Below, one piece after another: positions 1 through 5,501 of a stretch of DNA of 13,361 nt. This DNA comes from Verrucomicrobiota bacterium (GTDB taxonomy: Bacteria > Verrucomicrobiota > Verrucomicrobiia > Chthoniobacterales > UBA10450). The stretch's first letter is position 1. Each line of letters begins with the position of its first letter. The notes below the pieces were generated by a model. It was not told where the DNA came from, did not search any database, and saw nothing but the letters and a program-made list of their open reading frames with translations. The stretch covers positions 1 to 13,361 of the forward strand of contig QHOF01000028.1 in assembly GCA_003219335.1 (NCBI GenBank). Reading direction: 5' to 3'. The position numbers and the translations under genes are program-made.

Positions 1-1
1 C

Positions 2-67
2 TTCAAGAAAGTTCGGAAGCTGGAGGCGCCCGGGCCCTCCCCGCTCATTCTTGCGAACAAGCCTTAA
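2..67 (+). CDS. C-terminal fragment of an unidentified protein (5' end outside window)
   Basis: Frame 2 is open from the window edge to a TAA at 65-67 and encodes 21 residues ending in LILANKP. Its basic and then Pro-rich composition (KKVRKLEAPGPSP) is compatible with a real protein tail. The first repeat copy begins 18 bp after the stop, as it would after a genuine gene end. Too little is present to name a family. It could equally be a chance open stretch, because 21 codons without a stop is not significant in GC-rich DNA. Confidence 0.35.
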   Translation, partial: FKKVRKLEAPGPSPLILANKP

Positions 68-85
68 CGCGTGGTGCGCGGTTCC

Positions 86-234
86 GGGTAGCGCATGCGT
101 CTCGCGTGCTGGCAAGCGCGTCCTCGCGATTGCGAACTTTTCTCAAAGCCATCCTGTTTCTGGCTGTCGGCATTTACAGAAAAGATTGTTTCGGCGCGAC
201 GCCGAAACCAGCACGCGGGACGCGTGCGCTACCC
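86..234 (+). repeat. 149-bp MITE/REP-like repeat, copy 1
   Basis: The element starts GGGTAGCGCATGCGTCTCGC and ends GGACGCGTGCGCTACCC. The outer 27 bp form a terminal inverted repeat with two mismatches. Inside the left end is a hairpin-forming stretch (GCAAGCGCG / CGCGATTGC, about 112-134). Inside the right end is a perfect hairpin, TTTCGGCG-CGA-CGCCGAAA (189-207). A second copy of identical length and orientation lies at 759-907. It has no coding capacity for a transposase, so if mobile it would need help in trans. The short open frames crossing it are artefacts. Confidence 0.85.
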
Positions 235-281
235 CAGAATCGGCTTCTCTTCGGCGCATCGACGTGTTTTCATAGCGCCGG

Positions 282-764
282 ATGAAAAAAGTAAAAACGA
301 AATCGCCCACCAAAATAAAGAGCCGCGCGGCTGCGAAAAATGTCGAGATGAACGTGCCTTACCGCAAACCCGCCCTTCGCAGTGAAGCGTTTGCCAGAGC
401 TTTGGAGGATGCAAAATCATGCGTTAATGATCGCGAAAGTCTGCAAGCGCTTTTCAACGAGGCAGCGAGCAAGGCCGCGGCGGTGCCTAGGGAGCCGTTC
501 AAAGAAAGCTGGCCGTATCTCCAAACCATGCTGCGTTTGGTCCGCGCGCACCATTGCCGCGAATATGATCAGGTTCCTAAAGACGCGCTGCTATGGATGG
601 TTGCTGCTCTCAATTATCTGGTCGATCCGTTCGACTTAATTCCAGATAAGACGGTCGATGACGCCGCCGTGATCGAATTTGTCACTGATAAGACCCGGCA
701 AACGCTGGACGATTTCATGACCTGGGAAACGACAGTGTCAGCGCGTGGCGGAGATTCTGGGTAG
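282..764 (+). CDS. DUF1232 (YkvA-like) domain protein
   Basis: This is a 160-residue protein. Its core, around residues 100-125, carries the DUF1232 signature: a hydrophobic stretch followed by NYLVDPFDLIPD. In this family that segment is a short membrane-associated hairpin; the molecular function is unknown. The N-terminal 20 residues are Lys-rich (MKKVKTKSPTKIKSR), and the middle is a predicted helical region rich in Ala and Glu. The domain ends near TLDDFMTWE, and the final eleven residues (TVSARGGDSG) look like unrelated read-through. The TAG stop at 762-764 is the TAG of the GGGTAG repeat end, so the original C-terminus was probably altered by repeat insertion. ATG 282 has no good ribosome site; ATG 348 is an alternative. 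The gene is monocistronic, bracketed by two repeat copies and convergent with pdhC. Confidence 0.85.
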   Translation: MKKVKTKSPTKIKSRAAAKNVEMNVPYRKPALRSEAFARALEDAKSCVNDRESLQALFNEAASKAAAVPREPFKESWPYLQTMLRLVRAHHCREYDQVPKDALLWMVAALNYLVDPFDLIPDKTVDDAAVIEFVTDKTRQTLDDFMTWETTVSARGGDSG

Positions 765-907
765 CGCACGTGTCTCGCGTGCTGGCAAGCGCGTCCTCGC
801 GATTGCGGACTTTTCTTACCGTGATGCTAGCTCCGAAAATCCAATTTTTAAGGAAAGTTCGTTTCGGCGCGACGCCGAAACCCACACGCGAGTCGCGTGC
901 GCTACCC
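759..907 (+). repeat. 149-bp MITE/REP-like repeat, copy 2
   Basis: Same orientation and exactly the same length as the copy at 86-234. The left 58 bp and right 43 bp are nearly identical between copies, including the hairpin TTTCGGCG-CGA-CGCCGAAA (862-880). The central 45 bp (817-861) keeps its length but matches at less than about half of positions. The element fills the gap between the converging DUF1232 gene and pdhC (stop at 935). Its hairpins could serve as a two-way transcription terminator there. Its first bases overlap the last two codons of the DUF1232 gene. Confidence 0.85.
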
Positions 908-934
908 AGAGTGTGCGAACCCACAACCCGTATC

Positions 935-2296
935 TTAGACCAACAACAACGCCGGGTGTTCGAGAAGGTGGCGCAGCTCTTTCAGATATTCGGCGCCCAG
1001 CGCGCCGTCGATGACGCGGTGGTCGCAGCTCATCGTGAGCGACATGCGATGGCCCACCACGATTTGATCGCAATCGTCGATGACTGGAACTTTTGTGATC
1101 TTGCCCACGGCGAGAATGAATCCTTGCGGCGGATTAATCACTGCGGAAAAGCTGTCGATTCCCATCCCGCCGAGGTTTGAAACGGTGAACGTGCCGCCCT
1201 GAAATTCCTCCGGTTTCATTCGTTTGTTGCGCGCACGATGCGCCAAATCCTTCGCCAGTTCGCTGATCTCGCGCAGCGATTTGTTTTGTGCCGCACGAAT
1301 GACCGGGGTCAGCAGCCCGTCTTCGATCGCCACCGCGACGCCGAGATCGACATCCGCGTACTGGACGATCGCGTCGCCCTCGAACGAGGCGTTCACGCGC
1401 GGCACCTTGACCGCGGCCTGAACCGCCCCTTTCAAGACAAAATCGTTTACTGTGATTTTGGCGGCGTCAGCGTTTTCGCCTGCGGATTTTAATTCCTCGC
1501 GCGCTTCCATGAGCGGCCCGGCGTTAATTTCGACTGTGAGATAGAAATGCGGGACCGGACCGAGACTCTCGACCAGGCGTTGCGCAATGATTTTGCGCAT
1601 CCCTGAAAGTTGAATGCGCGCGCTTTCGCCAGCTTTAACGGCAGCCGACACCGAAGGCTTCGGCGCGGCGACTTTTGATTTGGCCGCGGCGCGCACGTCG
1701 GTCTCAGTTACACGACCTTCCGGACCCGTGCCCTTTACGCTGGAAAGATCAATGCCCAGTTCGGCCGCGACTCGGCGCGCAACAGGCGACGCTTTCACGC
1801 GCGGTTCTTCCGCTTTTTCGACTTTCTGGGCTGTTTTTTCAGCTTCAGCTTTCCTCTCCGCCTTCGGGGTAGCTGCTTTTTTCTCCTCTTCCTCTTTAGC
1901 CTTCTTCGGCTTCTCTTCTTTCTTCGGTTTCTCTTCTCTTTCCTCCGGCTCTTTTTTTGCGGCTTCCTTTTTCGGTTCTTCTTCTTTCTCCTCTTCGGCT
2001 TCAGGTTTTTCCTCTTTCTCTTCCTTCGCTTTTTCCTCTTCTTCCTTAGGCGCTTCCTCGACCTCGGCGCCGATAAAAGCGATCCTATCGCCGATATTTA
2101 CCTTCCCGCCTTCTTCGACATAAATCTCGGTGAGCGTCCCATCCTCGGGCGATTCCCATTCCATCGTTGCCTTGTCGGTCTCGATCTCGGCGAGCACTTC
2201 ACCGGCGGAAACTTGATCGCCTTTCTTTTTCTTCCACGCGACGAGGGTGCCCTCGGTCATCGTGTCGCTAAGTTTGGGCATTTGGATTTCAGGCAT
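935..2296 (-). CDS. pdhC: Pyruvate dehydrogenase E2, dihydrolipoyl acetyltransferase
   Basis: This protein transfers the acetyl group from E1 through a swinging lipoyl arm to CoA and forms the core of the PDH complex. It has 453 residues in the order expected. A single N-terminal lipoyl domain (1-78) has the lipoylated Lys42 in ETDKA. A linker follows (about 81-165). The E3/E1-binding domain (about 167-203) carries the motif GTGPEGRVTETDV. The catalytic acyltransferase domain (about 225-453) has the active-site motif DHRVIDG, with His426 and Asp430. The linker is unusual, consisting almost only of Lys and Glu instead of the flexible Ala/Pro linker typical of the family. The ATG at 2296 has no Shine-Dalgarno site, and its leader is an inverted repeat following pdhB. 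It is last in the operon. A 2-oxoacid dehydrogenase E2 of another specificity is possible, but the E1 partners favour pyruvate. Confidence 0.93.
   Translation of the reverse strand: MPEIQMPKLSDTMTEGTLVAWKKKKGDQVSAGEVLAEIETDKATMEWESPEDGTLTEIYVEEGGKVNIGDRIAFIGAEVEEAPKEEEEKAKEEKEEKPEAEEEKEEEPKKEAAKKEPEEREEKPKKEEKPKKAKEEEEKKAATPKAERKAEAEKTAQKVEKAEEPRVKASPVARRVAAELGIDLSSVKGTGPEGRVTETDVRAAAKSKVAAPKPSVSAAVKAGESARIQLSGMRKIIAQRLVESLGPVPHFYLTVEINAGPLMEAREELKSAGENADAAKITVNDFVLKGAVQAAVKVPRVNASFEGDAIVQYADVDLGVAVAIEDGLLTPVIRAAQNKSLREISELAKDLAHRARNKRMKPEEFQGGTFTVSNLGGMGIDSFSAVINPPQGFILAVGKITKVPVIDDCDQIVVGHRMSLTMSCDHRVIDGALGAEYLKELRHLLEHPALLLV
1802..2056. other. Polypurine/polypyrimidine tract encoding a Lys/Glu linker
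   Basis: The plus strand here is almost purely C and T. Several uninterrupted pyrimidine runs of about 16-22 nt occur, for example 1876-1897. On the coding (minus) strand it spells GAA, GAG and AAG codons for residues about 81-165 of the E2 protein. Such asymmetric homopurine stretches can adopt triplex (H-DNA) structures and are prone to slippage, so the linker length may vary between strains. Confidence 0.8.
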
Positions 2297-2314
2297 CGGA
2301 TTCGAAGTTGAATT

Positions 2315-2381
2315 GTTAAAAGAGTTACATCGTTACAACGGATTCGCCTTTTTAACTTTGTAACATTGTAACCCTTTTAAC
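2315..2381. repeat. Inverted repeat between pdhB and pdhC
   Basis: Two 24-bp arms (2315-2338 and 2358-2381) are inverted with three mismatches and separated by 19 bp. The left arm reads GTTAAAAG, then GTTACA, then GTTACAA. It begins 19 bp upstream of the pdhC start and ends 5 bp before the pdhB stop codon, so it fills almost the whole intergenic gap. In RNA it could form a long AU-rich stem-loop. That structure might attenuate or protect the pdhC part of the transcript, or it may simply be a dispersed repeat tolerated there. Confidence 0.75.
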
Positions 2382-2386
2382 TTAGT

Positions 2387-3370
2387 TTACGCGTAGCAAA
2401 CCTGTTTCACGGCGGCGAAGAGTTTGTCGGCGTTAGGAAGCACGGATTTCTCGAGGCGTTCATTGTAGGGCATTGGAACGTCTTCTTGAGATACGCGCAG
2501 AATCGGCGCGTCGAGCGCATCGAAAATGTTTTTTTGAATCCGGTAGCAAATTTCCGCGCCGACACCACAGAATGGATGATCCTGTTCGACGATCACCACC
2601 CGATGCGTTTTAGCAACCGAATCGAAAATCGTTTTCTCATCGAGTGGTTTGATCGAGCGCAGATCGACAATTTCCGCGGAGATGTCTTCCTCTTCCAGTT
2701 GGGCCGCAACTTTGAGCGCCAGCGGCACGGTCTGCGCATAACAGATAACCGAGACATCGCTGCCCTCGCGTTTCACATCCGCTTTACCGAGCGGGATGAG
2801 CAGCTCTTCATCCGGCGGCTCGACCATTCCCTTCGAGCTATAGAGCAGTTCCGCTTCCAAAACGAGCACCGGGTTGTCGTCGCGCACGGCGGTCTTCAAC
2901 AACCCTTTCGCATCGCGTGGCGTGGCTGGCGCGCACACTTTCAAGCCGGGCACGCTGGCATAAAAATTTTCCGTGGCGTGCGAGTGCGTCGCGGCGAGCT
3001 GATGCGCCGGACCATTCGGTCCGCGAAACGTAATGGGAATGTTGAACTGCCCGCCGGACATCAGGAACATGTTCGGCGCGTTGTTCACCACCTGATCGAA
3101 CGCTACGAGCGAGAAACTGAACGTCATGAACTCGATGATCGGTCGCAGGCCGACCATCGCCGCGCCGATCCCCAGCCCGGCGAAACCGTTTTCGCTGATC
3201 GGCGTGTCGATGATTCGTCTCGGCCCAAACCGTTCCAGCAAACCTTGGCTGACTTTGTAAGCGCCGTGATATTCGGCGACTTCTTCGCCCATGAGAAAAA
3301 CATTTGGGTCGCGCTCGAGCTCTTCGGCGAGCGCTTCGTTCAACGCCTGACGATATGTGATTTCTCTCAC
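2387..3370 (-). CDS. pdhB: Pyruvate dehydrogenase E1 component, beta subunit
   Basis: The beta chain pairs with E1-alpha (3367-4353) in an alpha2beta2 heterotetramer that decarboxylates pyruvate with thiamine diphosphate and acetylates the E2 lipoyl arm. It has 327 residues, the normal length. The thiamine-pyrimidine domain (about 1-180) carries DTPISENGFAG, where Glu60 matches the conserved cofactor-activating Glu. The C-terminal transketolase domain (about 195-320) carries VDLRSIKPLD and EQDHPFCGVG. The start is GTG at 3370, overlapping the TGA of pdhA as GTGA, which suggests translational coupling. A GGAG lies 7 nt upstream, and AAAGGA directly abuts the start codon. Branched-chain 2-oxoacid E1-beta is a close relative, but the sequence is typical of the PDH branch. 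Confidence 0.93.
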   Translation of the reverse strand: MREITYRQALNEALAEELERDPNVFLMGEEVAEYHGAYKVSQGLLERFGPRRIIDTPISENGFAGLGIGAAMVGLRPIIEFMTFSFSLVAFDQVVNNAPNMFLMSGGQFNIPITFRGPNGPAHQLAATHSHATENFYASVPGLKVCAPATPRDAKGLLKTAVRDDNPVLVLEAELLYSSKGMVEPPDEELLIPLGKADVKREGSDVSVICYAQTVPLALKVAAQLEEEDISAEIVDLRSIKPLDEKTIFDSVAKTHRVVIVEQDHPFCGVGAEICYRIQKNIFDALDAPILRVSQEDVPMPYNERLEKSVLPNADKLFAAVKQVCYA

Positions 3371-4353
3371 TCCTTTGCTCCATTGAAATACACGTAATCG
3401 TAAACTTCCTCGACCGGCATCTGTGGACTTTTCTCGGCAAATTTGACCGCCGCCAGCACGGTTTCCTTCGCCCGCTTGTCCAGCATGTCGAATTGTTCGT
3501 TGGTTAATTTTCCCTCGCGCGTAAGCTGTGCGCGCAAGCGCGTGATGGGGTCGTCGAGTCGATATTTCTCCAGCTCCTGTTTCGTCCGGTAACTTGCCGG
3601 ATCCGACATCGAGTGGCCGCGATAGCGATAAGTGCGCACCTCCAAAAATGCCGGGTGCGCCTCCTTCCGGATGGAATCGACGATCTCGGCGACCTTATCG
3701 CGCACTTCACGAAAGTTCATTCCATCGACGATTTCGCCTGGTATATCGTAGCCTTCTGCGCGATCGATAATTTGCTTGAGCGAGGTGGATCGTTTCACAG
3801 AGGTGCCCATGGCAAAAAGGTTGTTCTCGCAAATGAAAACGATCGGCAATTTATAAAGTGCAGCCAGATTCAACGCTTCGTGGAAAGATCCTTGATTGAT
3901 TGCGCCGTCACCGAAAAAGCAGAGTGTCACCCGATCTTCGTCCCGATACTTAATGGCGAAAGCCATTCCAACTGCCAGCGGAACGTGCGCGCCGACAATG
4001 GCGTGACCGCCGTACATGTGATTTTTCCGGTCGAAGAAATGCATCGAGCCACCGAGACCCCGTGAGCAGCCAGTCTCTTTTCCAAAAAGTTCCGCCATGC
4101 ACGCGTCCGCGCTGGTGCCGCGAGCGAGCGCGTGAGCGTGATCGCGATATGCAGTGATGACGTAATCGTCGTCACGCACCGCGGCCAACGCGCCGGTGAC
4201 TACTGCTTCCTGGCCAATGTAAAGATGACAAAAACCGCCGATCTTCTGCGCTTGATACTGCTGGCTGGCGCGCTCCTCGAAGCGCCGGATCAACAGCATC
4301 AGCGAGAGCATTTCGACTTCGTCGCGCTGCTCTCCCGGCTGCATGGCGGTCAA
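3367..4353 (-). CDS. pdhA: Pyruvate dehydrogenase E1 component, alpha subunit
   Basis: The alpha chain carries the thiamine diphosphate-binding fold and performs pyruvate decarboxylation with E1-beta. The cofactor/Mg motif GDG (148-150) is followed about 27 residues later by ENN (176-178). Upstream are AYRDH (68-72) and the Gly-rich SRGLGGSMH. The regulatory-loop segment YRYRGHSMSDPASYR (about 222-236) matches PDH E1-alpha. At 328 residues it has family length, with no mitochondrial-type extension. The reading frame begins at TTG 4353, which forms TTGA with the stop of the upstream membrane gene; an ATG three codons on (4344) is the other candidate. Neither has a visible Shine-Dalgarno site, so translation may depend on the upstream gene. 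It overlaps pdhB by 4 nt. Confidence 0.93.
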   Translation of the reverse strand: MTAMQPGEQRDEVEMLSLMLLIRRFEERASQQYQAQKIGGFCHLYIGQEAVVTGALAAVRDDDYVITAYRDHAHALARGTSADACMAELFGKETGCSRGLGGSMHFFDRKNHMYGGHAIVGAHVPLAVGMAFAIKYRDEDRVTLCFFGDGAINQGSFHEALNLAALYKLPIVFICENNLFAMGTSVKRSTSLKQIIDRAEGYDIPGEIVDGMNFREVRDKVAEIVDSIRKEAHPAFLEVRTYRYRGHSMSDPASYRTKQELEKYRLDDPITRLRAQLTREGKLTNEQFDMLDKRAKETVLAAVKFAEKSPQMPVEEVYDYVYFNGAKE

Positions 4354-4958
4354 GCCGCAGCGGCGGGATCCCGCAGCTGCGGGACGGCGCGAGTTCCCGA
4401 TCTACCCCTGCTTCGTCCCAGATTCATGCAAACAACAAATAGCAATGTGAATAGAAGATCGCTAACGAGTGAATTGCGGAAAAACATCCAGCTTGGCGTC
4501 GCGCTGTATTGAGGCAATCCCAACGTGAGCGACTGAACGAGTCCTGCGAAATTTTTCGTGTAACCCGGGTCGCTCAACCAGGAAAACGCGTTGGTGACCG
4601 CGTAGAAAATTGTCGATCCAACAATAGAAGCTGGTAAAAGCGTCTTCAGCGATGCCCGATTTTGTAAGAGAATTCCCACGCATCCAACGAGTGCGAGCAC
4701 CGCATAGCGAACTAGAATCTGCGCGTCCAGTAGTCCCACCCCTGCCGGATAACGAAAATTAATTACCGCATCAGAAATGAACAGAGTCACCAGCGGCACC
4801 GATAATTTATATTTCTTTGGCAAGTACGCCGCACTGCAGAGTGCGATTGCTGCGAGCGGCACGAAGTTGGAAAGCCAGCTCGCGCCGGAATGAATCAAGA
4901 GTCCCGTCGTGACCCGATAAACGACGGCTGAAAAAACCAGAAGGAGCGCGGGAATCAT
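4350..4958 (-). CDS. Small polytopic membrane protein, DUF6580-like
   Basis: The protein has about 202 residues with several hydrophobic segments. They lie near residues 1-21, 30-45, 52-68, 78-97, 104-121 and 160-177, counted from ATG 4958. The motif NFVPLAAIALCSAAYLPKKY followed by a second helix and ISDAV resembles DUF6580, an uncharacterised family of putative transport or membrane proteins; I recall this resemblance and have not searched for it. An in-frame ATG at 5012 would add 18 residues, but it is formed by the end of a repeat and is unlikely. The last 25 residues (RSRGRSGTRAVPQLRDPAAAA region) are soluble and encoded by a palindromic GC-rich stretch, perhaps a repeat-derived tail. 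The stop overlaps the pdhA TTG start, so the gene heads the PDH operon. Its role there is unknown. Confidence 0.75.
   Translation of the reverse strand: MIPALLLVFSAVVYRVTTGLLIHSGASWLSNFVPLAAIALCSAAYLPKKYKLSVPLVTLFISDAVINFRYPAGVGLLDAQILVRYAVLALVGCVGILLQNRASLKTLLPASIVGSTIFYAVTNAFSWLSDPGYTKNFAGLVQSLTLGLPQYSATPSWMFFRNSLVSDLLFTLLFVVCMNLGRSRGRSGTRAVPQLRDPAAAA
4363..4383. repeat. Two interlocked palindromes at the membrane gene/pdhA junction
   Basis: GCGGGATCCCGC (4363-4374) and CCCGCAGCTGCGGG (4370-4383) are each perfect palindromes and share five bases, so only one hairpin can form at a time. They lie at the 3' end of the membrane-protein gene, 10-30 nt upstream of the pdhA start on the minus strand. 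They may be a REP-type unit, or an RNA structure that makes pdhA translation depend on ribosomes finishing the upstream gene. Confidence 0.65.
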
Positions 4959-5007
4959 TCCACAGAATCTATCCGGCCGGTAAGATATGCAAAGGGCATT
5001 TGAAATC

Positions 5008-5098
5008 GTCATTCCGAGGGCAGTCGAGGAATCTCGTGGCCCTACTGTGCGTAAATTCGCGGGCTCCTTCGACTCCGCTTCGCTCCGCTCAGGATGAC
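5008..5098. repeat. 91-bp repeat-like element with imperfect inverted ends
   Basis: The left end reads GTCATTCCGAGGGCAGTCGAGGA. The right end, read from the minus strand, is GTCATCCTGAGCGG followed by GGAGTCGAAGGA. These are imperfect terminal inverted copies of one GTCAT-CCTGAG-GTCGA-GGA theme. The element lies between rpsT and the membrane gene, so its folding could terminate rpsT transcription. Its end supplies the false ATG at 5012. I recognise the sequence style from dispersed intergenic repeats in soil bacteria, but only one copy is in the window. Confidence 0.6.
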
Positions 5099-5104
5099 GG
5101 GGTG

Positions 5105-5353
5105 CTATTTCGCGGCGGCGAGCGCTTTGTTGAGCCGCGCTTTGCGACGATTGGCTGCGTTTCGATGGATGATTCCGCGTTTGGCAGCTTTATCGATCGC
5201 GGCAATAGCTGCTCGGATTTGCTCCGCGCTGGGTTTTTCGGAAGAACGCAACTGGCTTTGGATGGTGCGCAGTCGCGTCACCACGCTGCGATTACGCAGC
5301 GACCGTTTTAACGTCTGGCGAGCGCGTTTGGCAGCTGATCTGGTGTTGGCCAT
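5105..5353 (-). CDS. rpsT: 30S ribosomal protein S20
   Basis: This 82-residue protein binds 16S rRNA early in small-subunit assembly. It shows the S20 pattern: the N-terminus MANTRSAAKRARQ, a long basic helical body, and a C-terminal GIIHRNAANRRKARL segment containing the conserved HxNxAxRxKxRL. Length and charge are typical. The ATG at 5353 has no Shine-Dalgarno site. The leader just upstream is U-rich (ATTTTTTA), which may suit S1-dependent initiation. The gene stands alone between the L,D-transpeptidase gene and a repeat. Confidence 0.95.
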   Translation of the reverse strand: MANTRSAAKRARQTLKRSLRNRSVVTRLRTIQSQLRSSEKPSAEQIRAAIAAIDKAAKRGIIHRNAANRRKARLNKALAAAK

Positions 5354-5501
5354 TAAAAAATTTAGTGGAAGGCGACCTCGCGAGCACGAGTGGGTTTGTC
5401 AACTCCGAAAGGGTCTCCGGTAAGCACTCACGCGGGTTAAACCGTGCTAATTCGGCAGCGGCTTCGCTGCTCTCTCCCCGGCACCCGCACGGACCGAAGC
5501 G
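5354..5501. other. Intergenic region holding the rpsT leader
   Basis: This 148-bp gap contains no gene that I can support. On the minus strand a TTGACA box (5402-5397) could be a -35 element for rpsT, but no matching -10 box lies at the normal spacing. A hairpin follows the L,D-transpeptidase gene (see 5455-5470). Confidence 0.5.
5455..5470 (-). terminator. Possible hairpin after the L,D-transpeptidase gene
   Basis: GCAGCG-GCTT-CGCTGC forms a 6-bp GC-rich stem 32 nt past the stop of the L,D-transpeptidase gene. There is no U-tract, so intrinsic termination is uncertain. Confidence 0.3.

Noticed and set aside
51..385. Two overlapping open frames (51-275 and 95-385, plus strand)
   Set aside because: They run through the first repeat and into the DUF1232 gene. 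Similar peptides (SRAGKRVLAIA) come from the second repeat copy, so they are products of repeated non-coding DNA.
86..907. CRISPR array or integron-type array
   Set aside because: Only two long copies 673 bp apart with a gene between; no regular spacers, cas genes or integrase.
745..1180. Plus-strand open frames over the second repeat and the 3' end of pdhC
   Set aside because: They combine repeat translation with antisense of the E2 catalytic domain; no protein-like features.
1614..2123. 169-aa Ser/Phe-rich plus-strand open frame
   Set aside because: It is the antisense of the Lys/Glu linker; the SSFS-rich composition follows from the pyrimidine tract.
2486..3397. 303-aa plus-strand open frame
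   Set aside because: Exact shadow of pdhB. Long antisense frames are common in GC-rich genes, and the peptide shows no family motifs.
5374..5402. TTGACA as an rpsT promoter
   Set aside because: At 17-18 nt spacing the sequence is GAGGTC or similar, not a -10 box; only half a promoter is present.
5380..5480. Possible tRNA in the rpsT leader region
   Set aside because: No cloverleaf with a T-loop GTTCRA signature can be drawn; only isolated hairpins.
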